Notes under the pieces: model-generated
Database searches by the model: none
What the model was told of the DNA's origin: nothing
The model's input: only the letters and a program-made list of their open reading frames with translations
From: a virus
Virus record (IMG/VR): IMGVR_UViG_3300048079_000052
Location: 1 to 42,335 of that record
Strand: one strand, 5' to 3'
DNA length: 42,335 bases
In this document: piece by piece, positions 6,675 to 13,833 of the stretch
Numbering within the stretch: the stretch's first letter is position 1
Layout: each line of letters starts with the position of its first letter
Made by a program: the position numbers and the translations under genes

Positions 6675-6709
6675 GCTCTCAACGTACCTCAATGGCTGAC
6701 ACTTGTCAA
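6675..6709 (-). promoter_or_regulatory. Leftward early promoter
   Basis: On the minus strand TTGACA (6709-6704) and TACGTT (6686-6681) are separated by 17 bp. Six bases after the -10 box comes the ATG at 6674, so +1 should fall at or beside the A of the start codon. The palindrome TGACACTTGTCA (6697-6708) covers the -35 box and could be an operator. Confidence 0.75.
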
Positions 6710-6784
6710 GTTAATTCGCATCTTTGAACAAACTTTTCTGTCAGCCAAGGAAAACCCTTGACTAAAGAGGAGTTATGTCAGACA
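6693..6784. promoter_or_regulatory. Operator cluster of TGTCA palindromes
   Basis: TGACA-CT-TGTCA at 6697-6708 is a perfect palindrome of 5-bp arms. TGGCTGACA (6693-6701) and TGTCAGCCA (6739-6747) are exact reverse complements. TGTC-A-GACA (6776-6784) is a third palindrome. They lie between two divergent RHH genes. A weak rightward promoter candidate (TTGACT 6758-6763, 17 bp, GACAGT 6781-6786) overlaps the third site. Confidence 0.6.
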
Positions 6785-6921
6785 GTCGTCCCGCTATTCG
6801 CTCGACCTACTGGCCTCGGCAAAAAAAGAGAGAGCTCCAATGGGGAACGAAACCAAAACAAGAGTTCTTACCATTCGGCTGGACCCAACTCTTGGCATGT
6901 TATGCGATAGGGTCGCAGTAG
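6775..6921 (+). CDS. Possible 48-residue leader peptide
   Basis: ATG 6775 is preceded by an excellent ribosome site (AGAGGAG, two to three bases away) and the frame is open to TAG 6919-6921, overlapping the start of the rightward RHH gene in another frame. The peptide is basic (YWPRQKKRELQWGTKPKQ). It could couple translation into the RHH gene, or be chance: if the weak promoter at 6758 is used, transcription would begin after this ATG. Confidence 0.3.
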   Translation: MSDSRPAIRSTYWPRQKKRELQWGTKPKQEFLPFGWTQLLACYAIGSQ

Positions 6922-7112
6922 AACGAGGAGCGGCCGATTTGTCTGATTACATTCGTGGACTGCTGATCGCAGATGCGATTGCTTTGGGACACGTTCTTGT
7001 TGGAATTGAGGTCCCTAGCTGGGTGGTTGGCACAGTTCTGGATGTCCAGGGGAAAGTACCGGCCAGCGATGAGCTCAGGCGGATCAAAACACAAACAAAA
7101 AGATACGGATAA
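6840..7112 (+). CDS. Ribbon-helix-helix regulator upstream of the integrase
   Basis: Protein of 90 residues. Beta-ribbon segment TRVLTIRLD, then helices GMLCDRVAVERGA and DLSDYIRGLLIADAIA, the usual RHH arrangement. The last third (LVGIEVPSWVVGTVLD) is unassigned. The stop lies one base before the integrase ATG, so the two are cotranscribed. Divergent from the RHH gene at 6674, sharing the operator region; likely part of the lysogeny/integration control. Confidence 0.7.
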   Translation: MGNETKTRVLTIRLDPTLGMLCDRVAVERGAADLSDYIRGLLIADAIALGHVLVGIEVPSWVVGTVLDVQGKVPASDELRRIKTQTKRYG

Positions 7113-7113
7113 A

Positions 7114-8238
7114 ATGACCCACCCTCGCGGCATTTTCGAGAGACCACCAAATTCAAATGTCTGGTGGGTCAACTATTTCGAGCATGGCCGACGTCACCGC
7201 GAGCGCGTCGGCCCTCGCTCCCTGGCCATTGCCGTCTATCAGAAACGCAAAACCGAGATCCGCGAGGGGCATTTCTTCCCTCCCGGTCCACGCCGCCATC
7301 TCACCCTGCAAACCCTTGCCGAGCAAGCCCTTAAAGCCAAAGAGCTCAGAAACACTCCGTACTCGGTGCGCATGGACCGCATCCGCCTCAAGCGCCTGCT
7401 CGAGCATTTCGGCAGCATCACCGCCGCCGGCCTCACCAGTGGGGCTATCGAGGAGTTTATGGGCAAGCTGGCCTCCGTGGGTCGCTCCGGGGCCACCCTC
7501 AACCAATACCGCTCCCTGCTGTCGAGTTTCTACACCTTTGGGCTTCGCACCGCCCTCGTCAGCGTCAATCCCGTCGCCCGCGTTCCTCGCGCTCGCGTTT
7601 CTCCCGGCCGGATTCGCTTCCTTGACGCCAAGGAAGAAGCCCGACTCCGCCGCACACTCGACCCGCTCCCCTTCCACTGCGAAGCCGAACTTGATCTCTC
7701 GCTCAATACTGGCCTCCGCCGCGGCGAGCAATTCGCCCTGCGCTGGGATAAGGTGGACTTAAAGCGCGGCCTCTTGACCGTCGCTCGCGGCAAAACCGGC
7801 CTGCGGCACATTCCGCTCAATTCCGCCGCGCGCCGTGCTCTGAGCGTTCTCCGCCGCTACACCGGCCAAACTCCGTTCGTCTGTCCTTACGCTCATGGTC
7901 AGTTGCGCGATTGGCGCCGCTGGTTTGAAGCTGCCGTTAGGCGGGCCAAGCTGACAGATTTCCACTGGCACGATCTCCGGCACACCTTCGCCTCGCGCCT
8001 GGTCATGGCCGGCGTGGACTTGGCCAGCGTTCAAGCTCTGCTCGGCCATAAGACTGTGCAGATGACGTTGCGCTACGCGCACCTGGCTCCGGCACATCTC
8101 AAACGCGCTGTAGATGCCCTGTGTGATGGCCTTTCTTCGCACAGGGGAGCGCGTCGAGCGACGATCTCCTCCCGCCAGGACTCAGCAGCCACCAAAACAG
8201 GCTCTAGACAGCTGGTGCCTCTTGCCAGAAATTGTTAA
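7114..8238 (+). CDS. int: Tyrosine recombinase integrase
   Basis: Protein of 374 residues from ATG 7114, one base after the RHH stop (longer readings overlap that gene). Residues about 80-165 are the SAM-like core-binding domain. Catalytic residues all present: Arg202 (TGLRRGE), Lys227 (ARGKTG), His286 and Arg289 (HDLRH), His312 (LLGHK), Tyr321 (LRYAHL). It should integrate the phage at a host tRNA-Leu gene, since a tRNA half starts 18 bp after its stop. Convergent with the lysis genes. Confidence 0.95.
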   Translation: MTHPRGIFERPPNSNVWWVNYFEHGRRHRERVGPRSLAIAVYQKRKTEIREGHFFPPGPRRHLTLQTLAEQALKAKELRNTPYSVRMDRIRLKRLLEHFGSITAAGLTSGAIEEFMGKLASVGRSGATLNQYRSLLSSFYTFGLRTALVSVNPVARVPRARVSPGRIRFLDAKEEARLRRTLDPLPFHCEAELDLSLNTGLRRGEQFALRWDKVDLKRGLLTVARGKTGLRHIPLNSAARRALSVLRRYTGQTPFVCPYAHGQLRDWRRWFEAAVRRAKLTDFHWHDLRHTFASRLVMAGVDLASVQALLGHKTVQMTLRYAHLAPAHLKRAVDALCDGLSSHRGARRATISSRQDSAATKTGSRQLVPLARNC

Positions 8239-8256
8239 CTCCTTTGTTTTCACAGT

Positions 8257-8295
8257 GCGGAAGTGGCGGAACTGGCAGACGCGCAGGACTTAGGA
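8257..8295 (+). tRNA. 5' half of tRNA-Leu (anticodon TAG): probable attP core
   Basis: The sequence matches a class II tRNA-Leu from its first base: acceptor strand GCGGAAG, D-arm GGCGGAACTGGCAGAC, anticodon stem CAGGA and loop CTTAGGA with anticodon TAG. The expected pairing 3' stem (TCCTG) is absent and no T-arm or acceptor complement follows, so the gene is only a half. It lies directly after int and is the natural crossover identity block. Integration would give a hybrid tRNA whose 5' half and upstream DNA come from the phage. Confidence 0.75.
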
Positions 8296-8445
8296 GCTGA
8301 TACTGCTCTATTTGTGGCATCTTGCGGGGTTTCATCTCTAGCAGCTAAGAGTGTGCAACCCAATGGCTTACAATAAACACATCATGTCGTGGCAAATTGC
8401 GGAGAGTCCAATTACGGCCACCAGCAACAGCCACCTAACAGGCCA
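8296..8445. other. Intergenic region between attP core and lysis genes
   Basis: About 150 bp without a gene. It probably holds integrase arm sites and ends of two convergent transcripts. No convincing terminator hairpin with a T-run was found on either strand. Confidence 0.4.
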
Positions 8446-9129
8446 CTACTGACTGGCTGGCAGCGCCGATGGGTCTGGCAGTGGGATGAGCCGTGGCCGC
8501 GTCTTGCAGAGCCACAAACACCAGGCGCGCCGCTTCGGCTGTTGCAGAGCGTTGTAGCTGGTGACGTAAAGCTGCCGCACCACTTCGTAGCCGCGCATCG
8601 CGGCATCGCGCTGCTTCTCGATCGCGGCCAATTCTTTCTCCTTAGCCTCGCCCGCTTGGCGCAACGCGCCGCGTTCCTCGGTGAGTGCTGCGACTTGCTC
8701 GATCTGGTGCGGATAGTCAACCAGCGTCGCCAGGATCCGCCGCTGCACCGGGAATTCCGTGATGGGTCCACCCGCCGCTCGTTCCAGTTCCGGCAGCACT
8801 TGGAGGTCGGGGATGACTTCGACGCGACGCCGATCCGCCAGCGCCGCCCGCGAAGCGGCATCGGCTCGGGCCCCTGCCCGGTCTGCTGCAGCGGTCAAGT
8901 CCGCAGCCAACTTTGCAAACTCCACCTGCATTTCTCGCTGCGCTGTCAGCGTGTCGCCCAAAGTCTTGTCGGCCTTCTCGTAAAGCGCGCGTGTGGCCTT
9001 GACGTCGTCCTGAGCTTGTTCCATGCGGCCCTGCGCTTTTATCCTTTCGGTCCATTGCCAGCCGGCCAGGGCCAAGGCGAGCAAGACCGCGCCGGCGCCA
9101 ATCAGATGCAGTTTTGATAATCCGAGCAC
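8446..9129 (-). CDS. Rz-like inner-membrane spanin subunit
   Basis: Protein of 227 residues. One N-terminal membrane anchor (HLIGAGAVLLALALAGW), then a long periplasmic coiled coil (MEQAQDDVKATRALYEKADK and Ala/Glu/Arg-rich repeats), then a second coil region from about 140. This is the Rz (i-spanin) plan, but longer than lambda Rz. No embedded Rz1 lipoprotein with a lipobox was found in the other frames. Last gene of the late operon; expected to act in outer-membrane disruption. Confidence 0.65.
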   Translation of the reverse strand: MLGLSKLHLIGAGAVLLALALAGWQWTERIKAQGRMEQAQDDVKATRALYEKADKTLGDTLTAQREMQVEFAKLAADLTAAADRAGARADAASRAALADRRRVEVIPDLQVLPELERAAGGPITEFPVQRRILATLVDYPHQIEQVAALTEERGALRQAGEAKEKELAAIEKQRDAAMRGYEVVRQLYVTSYNALQQPKRRAWCLWLCKTRPRLIPLPDPSALPASQ

Positions 9130-9141
9130 GGTTCCCTCCTC

Positions 9142-9582
9142 TTATGCCACCCGCTTCTGTGCCCGCTGGTTCTGCCGTTGCTCGCTACGCGTAGCCCACC
9201 GCACGTTGCCGGGGTCATAGTCGCCGTCATTGTTGACGCGGTCCAGCGTCATCCCGGATGGTCTCGCGCCTAGTGTGGCGATGAACTGCTCGAAGCTTGT
9301 GAACAAAAACTGGATGCCGCGACCGCCGTAGCGGGGCCACTCCTTTCTGCGCGGATTAGTGCAGCGGGCTCTTGCGCTGTGAAAAGCACTATATTCTGGT
9401 GTCAACTTTCCTTGGCGGGCACCTCCATGACGCAGAGTCAGGGTATGGCCAGGCACGAAAGAGTGCTTGTTGTGACCGCGCACAAAACGAACCGCTTGGC
9501 CCTTCACATAGCCTCTAGAGGCGTCCGTAAACGTCGAAATTGGCGCGGGTTGGCCACAGCCGCACTCGCAGAGTTTAATCAT
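9142..9582 (-). CDS. HNH-type homing endonuclease in the lysis cassette
   Basis: Protein of 146 residues; ATG overlaps the end of the upstream gene by 8 bp. N-terminal LCECGCGQPAPIS, then KGQAVRFVRGH; later RCTNPRR, YGGRGI, FEQFIATLG, LDRVNNDGDYDPGNVRWA, EQRQNQR. Clear paralogue of 3483-3953. It separates the DUF5675 protein from the spanin-like gene, so is an insertion between lysis genes. Confidence 0.88.
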   Translation of the reverse strand: MIKLCECGCGQPAPISTFTDASRGYVKGQAVRFVRGHNKHSFVPGHTLTLRHGGARQGKLTPEYSAFHSARARCTNPRRKEWPRYGGRGIQFLFTSFEQFIATLGARPSGMTLDRVNNDGDYDPGNVRWATRSEQRQNQRAQKRVA

Positions 9583-9994
9583 TTTTCTCTGTCACCTCCT
9601 GTGCAATATCCTCATCTAGAATGGTAATCTGGTGTGGCCCGGCAGCAGCAAGAAACTTACTGAAAAGCTCCTTGAAAGCCAACCGGCTAGACCAGACTGC
9701 ATCCGCACCGCACGTCTTGCCCACCAGGATACAACCTTCAGTATCCTTCGCGTAATTTCCCCAGTGTATTAAAATCTGCGAGCGACCTGGCACGTTCAAC
9801 AGTTCGGGCATGTCCCGATTGAAGCGCGGTGAGTGTTGCAGCGCCAGCGGGTAGGTTCCAGCGGGGATACAAGATCCCGGCCCGCCGTTGCCCGCTGGAA
9901 GTTCCAAGGTAAAGCAGTTATGGGCGCCGTCCACTGACAACTCGCCCAGAGTGGCAATCGCAGTGCGTCTCTGGCGATGCAGGAGGAGATTCAC
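9575..9994 (-). CDS. DUF5675-type lysis-region protein (candidate cell-wall enzyme)
   Basis: Protein of 139 residues, GTG start with GAGG upstream. Contains FTLELPAGN, SCIPAGTYPLAL, VPGRSQILIHWGNYAKDTEGCILVG, the hallmark of DUF5675, a family with an L,D-transpeptidase-like H...GC arrangement (His in LIHWGN, Cys in TEGCI). Members sit in phage lysis regions. No classic lysozyme or amidase is seen in this window, so this is the best endolysin candidate, although activity is unproven for the family. Confidence 0.7.
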   Translation of the reverse strand: MNLLLHRQRRTAIATLGELSVDGAHNCFTLELPAGNGGPGSCIPAGTYPLALQHSPRFNRDMPELLNVPGRSQILIHWGNYAKDTEGCILVGKTCGADAVWSSRLAFKELFSKFLAAAGPHQITILDEDIAQEVTEKND

Positions 9995-10056
9995 TCAATC
10001 CTCATCTCATTGCCTAGGCTTCTGGTGAGAAAACTATTGAACCTACAACCGGCAAG

Positions 10057-10311
10057 TTATTTCTCCGGGTCCTTTGGCGGCTCTGCGGGCTTGGCTTTTT
10101 TCAGCGCCCCGTTAATCTCGTCGCTGGTGGACGCTTTCAGCTTCAACATTCCCACGCCTGTCAGGACTAGGGAGTATCCCATCTGCGCGATCTTGTCAGC
10201 GTCTGGGGTCGCCGGCACCCAGATTGAACCAATGACCAAAGCTACTCCCATGTGAATGAGGTACAAACCAACGGAGTCGCCCCAGCGGTAATGAATAAAG
10301 AAACGCCACAT
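10057..10311 (-). CDS. Holin-like membrane protein
   Basis: Protein of 84 residues with two hydrophobic segments (about 14-32, LYLIHMGVALVIGSIWV; about 43-58, MGYSLVLTGVGMLKL) and a hydrophilic charged C-terminal tail (KKAKPAEPPKDPEK), the usual plan of a two-pass holin. One base after the upstream stop, with GAGG as ribosome site. Lies before the DUF5675 gene. The region 9995-10056 between them shows nothing recognised. Confidence 0.6.
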   Translation of the reverse strand: MWRFFIHYRWGDSVGLYLIHMGVALVIGSIWVPATPDADKIAQMGYSLVLTGVGMLKLKASTSDEINGALKKAKPAEPPKDPEK

Positions 10312-10312
10312 T

Positions 10313-10522
10313 TTATCGCCTCTGCAACAGCCGGTCGAGTTTGCTTTCGATCCCCGTCAAGCGTGCCTTCAGTTCTCGCATGTCCTCTTCCAAGCCAGTG
10401 ATGCGCTGCTCATTGCGCCCAACTTCCCCGGCTGAGGTTGCGCGGTCGGCGTAGAAACCGATGACGATTCCCACGATGACCAACACAATGGCCACGACCC
10501 ACTTGAGCGTGTTCCCATTCAT
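10313..10522 (-). CDS. Small membrane/coiled-coil protein of the lysis cassette
   Basis: Protein of 69 residues from ATG 10522 (GGAG seven bases before; ATG 10534 is less likely). One membrane segment (VVAIVLVIVGIVIGFY, about 8-24) followed by a heptad coil (ITGLEEDMRELKARL, then IESKLDRLL). Similar in parts to haemolysin XhlA-type proteins but in the reverse order. A second holin-like or accessory lysis protein. Confidence 0.55.
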   Translation of the reverse strand: MNGNTLKWVVAIVLVIVGIVIGFYADRATSAGEVGRNEQRITGLEEDMRELKARLTGIESKLDRLLQRR

Positions 10523-10535
10523 TAGACGCTCCATG

Positions 10536-13500
10536 TCAATTCCCAGAGCAAGTGTAATTGATCACCGTGGTCACTGTGTTCGGGCCGGTGATCGTAAACG
10601 ACGACCCGGATACGTTCGCCACGCTCAAGAGCGCCGTCGCTGCCGCTGATTGCGCTGCAAGAGTACAGACGTAGCTCGTCGAGGAAGTGAACGCTGGAGA
10701 GATGCCGGTGATTGTGGCCGTGCTGGGCGTGCCTGAGACTAAGGCCGCGCTGCCGTAAACAATCTGGGCGGTAACTTGCGCGGTAGCAGAGCAAGTTGTC
10801 GTGGTGCCACAGAATTGCACCTTCGGGTGATTGCTGACGGTCAAGTTGGGAACTGGGGTCGTGCTGGTGATGCTGAGAGGTGCTGTGCCTGTCGCTTTTG
10901 TGCTTACAATCTGCTCTGCGAACGTCTTTACAGCCGTGAAGGTTTCGGCGTTGTTCAGCGAGGCCAGAGTAGCCGTGGCGAAGTTTGGGCCAGTTATAAC
11001 ACTGTTTAGGGCCAGTGTGGGCGGAATGTATCTTTGTGCAAACTCACCGGCGGATAGACGAATCTGGAGTGCGCCAATCTCATCCCGGTTGATGTAGGAT
11101 GGCCCGCCTGCGGGAAGGGTGCTTCTGCCGCCGCCACCAACAAAGCCTAGGGTGTCGCTAAACGAGTTGGTCGGGACGTTCGGCACGGTGCCAATCAGCA
11201 GTGAACCATCCCGATAGATGTTGTAGCCCTTCGGATTCCCAGCGACGGCAGTCCAGGTCAGGTTCACCGTCTGGTTGCCGCTGGTCGTGGTAATCGTGTC
11301 GGACGAAACCGAGTACACGCCATCGGCGTTGTTCCACCAGAAAGGTACGACGTGGTAGGTGTGGTCGCCGATGGGAACCGAGCCGCCTGCTGCCACAGTG
11401 CCAGCGGGCTTCCCTGGCTGTGCCCCGTTGATGAACAACGAATAGGGATTGCCAACATTCACGCCTGCATTAAAGACCTGCGAAGCGTACCGTGCGCCTG
11501 TGGCGGTAGCAAAGACGCCATCGGTGGCTGTCCCCGACGCGAAGAAGGCTGACCGAATGTTGTGGCCCGATAGCGGACCGCTGCTCAGTATCCCTACAGC
11601 CGGAGACCACAAAGCTGAGAATGGACGGCCCGTTATTTTTCCAGGGGCTGTCGCGCCGTCAACGCTTGGAGAATTGCCGCCCACCAGCAACAATCCTCCT
11701 ATGATGTCACCGTCAGCGGCGCTGAGGTTGGCGACTATCGCGTGCGCCATCGTATCTATATCGTACTGCACAGCGATGTTTGCGGTTACGGCGCCGCCGC
11801 TATTATAGAAGTTCAACGCAGGCGTCAAGCCGCCCTGCATCCGCCCGCTGTCAATCGTTACGTCCGCGCCCGCCGGTGCGAACCGGAAAAAGAAGCCCCG
11901 CCGACTTAGTTGCAGGTGCCGGGCCGTAAAGACGCCGCACTTATCGAAATAAATCAGCGGCGTGGCTGAAGCGCCTTGCACGACAGATGGCCCACCATCG
12001 GCTGTTACCTTGTTCAGGATGACCGAGAACGTGCCGCCCGTGATGGCGCGTTGCAGCAGGCCCACGCCCATGTAGTCCAGACTTCCGCCGGTCGAGAAAC
12101 TTACCGTGTCCCAGGTGTTGTTCGTTCCCATATCGAGCAGCATTAGCAGTGCGCCGTTGCTCCCCGCGTAAGCGAACTTCAGCCCGGCGACTACGGTGCT
12201 ATTAGAGCCATTGAGATACACGCCGGGATTCGCAGTGTTGACCGTAACAGTTGGGCCGCCCTGCCAACCGAAAGCGGCTCCGGTCGTCGGCTGAGGGGCC
12301 AGAAACCCATACCATTGCGTGTTCTGGTTGAACTCCACGGTTTCGTTCAGGTAGAGTGGCCCCGCTTGCGACACAGCAAGCGGAAACGGCATGGTCAGGT
12401 AGGAACTGACCACGTAACTTCCACTGGCAACCGCTGGGAAGTAAAGCGTTCCCGAACCCGCTGCGGCGTTGGCTGCTGTCAAAATGTTGGGCGCGTTGTC
12501 GAAGCGGATGGACGCCCCGCTAACGGTCGTTCCCGCCGCCGCTGCCAGCGTTAGCGTCGTTGTTCCAGCGCCGGAAACAATGGTGGTAACGAGATGATTG
12601 CTGGTCGCTACGCCGGGCGGGGTGGCTGGAACAAAGCCAGGCAGACTCATGTTCGCCATCATCGTTGTGCCGAAGTCGTCGTAGGTCAGGTCGGTAACAG
12701 TAGTTCCCTGCGGGCGGCCAACGCCAATGAAGGTAGTGCCCCTATAGAAGTAAAACTCCCAGGCTCCCGTTACGGCTGGCACGGTTATACGATTGGCGTT
12801 GAACCAGAATACCGTGCCACCTGTGGCCGCTGCCGCCGCGCCGTTGCGCGTGTCCATACCACTTGAAAAGGTGAAGTGCGTATTGTCTGCCACCGTGTCT
12901 ACGATGTACCAGCCGCCGAAGTTCGCGCTGTCGGAGGTGCCGTTGATTAGGACATTGGCCCCGATCGCAAGGCCATGCGCCGCTGAGGTCGTAACCGTCA
13001 CCACAGCGTTTGCGCGAGCGAGCGTAGAGATGCCGACCGATTGGGAGCCAAGCGCCGCCGCGCCTGTCGTGGTTGAGCCGACCGCGCTGGCTGCTGTGAG
13101 ACCGCCTGCCTTGTTTCGCACGACGATCTGATAGTTGTAGGTCGTCCCACCCGCAGGAGCGTTTACGACGATGCCAGTGCCCGTGCCCGCCGCTGCGAGT
13201 TTCGGCGTAACCGTGGGAGCGCTCGGCGTCGTCATGGAATGAGGCGCGCCACACCCGTAAATCACCACGCCATCACCGTTCTGGAATGTGCTTGCGGCAG
13301 AGATTGCAACAGTGGCAGAAGCTATGGTGCAGTTCGCCGTGATGCCTGCTGTCACCGGCGCTACGTTCGGGTCTACTGCCCGGACGCCATAGCGGGTTAC
13401 GTCCCTGTAAGGATTCGGCCCCTTGAACTGAAGGTTGACATCGAACGCGACTGGATTGGGCGTGGTGATTGGACTGGTTAAGCCTTCGATCCCGTTGCAG

Positions 13501-13820
13501 ACGATTTCCGTTGTGGTGCTGAATCCTGGCGCGGAGACTTGCCACTTATAGCAGCCTGGCAGCGCGTAAAACCCAAAATTCCCAAGCGAATCTGCGGTCA
13601 CGATGCTGTCGCTGTCTAGAAGCGTGAGTGCTCGGTCTGAATAGATGCTCGCCAGTGGCGCGCAGGGCGTACCTGCTGCGGTTTCGGTACAAACCCGTAC
13701 CGTCGCACCGGCAATTCCAGCAGTCGGACGCAGCGCAGTCTCGGTGAATCTGGTCCCTTGCGCTGATGCACTAGCACAAATAAAAAGGGCGGCCAACGCC
13801 GCCCAGAATACTTTCCGCAT
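10536..13820 (-). CDS. Very large tail-fibre/tailspike-like protein with a Sec signal peptide
   Basis: Protein of 1094 residues, ATG 13820 with AAAGGAG upstream. Residues 1-21 form a classical signal peptide (hydrophobic WAALAALFICA, cleavage after ASAQ-type end). Then a carboxypeptidase-regulatory-like fold (GATVRVCTE, IYSDRALT, LGNFGFYALPGCYKWQVSAPG), Fn3-like parts (YNYQIVVRNKAGG; YNIYRDGSLLIGTVPN), a Gly/Asn-rich probable beta-helix (about 510-720) and a C-terminal beta domain with several Cys. Probably binds or degrades surface glycans. A virion protein with an export signal is unusual. Confidence 0.8.
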   Translation of the reverse strand: MRKVFWAALAALFICASASAQGTRFTETALRPTAGIAGATVRVCTETAAGTPCAPLASIYSDRALTLLDSDSIVTADSLGNFGFYALPGCYKWQVSAPGFSTTTEIVCNGIEGLTSPITTPNPVAFDVNLQFKGPNPYRDVTRYGVRAVDPNVAPVTAGITANCTIASATVAISAASTFQNGDGVVIYGCGAPHSMTTPSAPTVTPKLAAAGTGTGIVVNAPAGGTTYNYQIVVRNKAGGLTAASAVGSTTTGAAALGSQSVGISTLARANAVVTVTTSAAHGLAIGANVLINGTSDSANFGGWYIVDTVADNTHFTFSSGMDTRNGAAAAATGGTVFWFNANRITVPAVTGAWEFYFYRGTTFIGVGRPQGTTVTDLTYDDFGTTMMANMSLPGFVPATPPGVATSNHLVTTIVSGAGTTTLTLAAAAGTTVSGASIRFDNAPNILTAANAAAGSGTLYFPAVASGSYVVSSYLTMPFPLAVSQAGPLYLNETVEFNQNTQWYGFLAPQPTTGAAFGWQGGPTVTVNTANPGVYLNGSNSTVVAGLKFAYAGSNGALLMLLDMGTNNTWDTVSFSTGGSLDYMGVGLLQRAITGGTFSVILNKVTADGGPSVVQGASATPLIYFDKCGVFTARHLQLSRRGFFFRFAPAGADVTIDSGRMQGGLTPALNFYNSGGAVTANIAVQYDIDTMAHAIVANLSAADGDIIGGLLLVGGNSPSVDGATAPGKITGRPFSALWSPAVGILSSGPLSGHNIRSAFFASGTATDGVFATATGARYASQVFNAGVNVGNPYSLFINGAQPGKPAGTVAAGGSVPIGDHTYHVVPFWWNNADGVYSVSSDTITTTSGNQTVNLTWTAVAGNPKGYNIYRDGSLLIGTVPNVPTNSFSDTLGFVGGGGRSTLPAGGPSYINRDEIGALQIRLSAGEFAQRYIPPTLALNSVITGPNFATATLASLNNAETFTAVKTFAEQIVSTKATGTAPLSITSTTPVPNLTVSNHPKVQFCGTTTTCSATAQVTAQIVYGSAALVSGTPSTATITGISPAFTSSTSYVCTLAAQSAAATALLSVANVSGSSFTITGPNTVTTVINYTCSGN

Positions 13821-13833
13821 TGTAGTTTCTCCT

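Noticed and set aside
5895-6761. Plus-strand 288-codon frame across the early genes
   Set aside because: It covers the antisense of the HTH and RHH genes and the promoter; no domain recognised.
8257-8345. Intact tRNA-Leu gene, or one with an intron in the anticodon loop
   Set aside because: No 3' anticodon strand, T-arm or acceptor complement is found downstream, and no group I intron core was recognised.
8446-8861. Embedded Rz1 lipoprotein in the Rz-like gene
   Set aside because: The alternate frames are Arg/Ser/Cys-rich with no signal peptide or lipobox.
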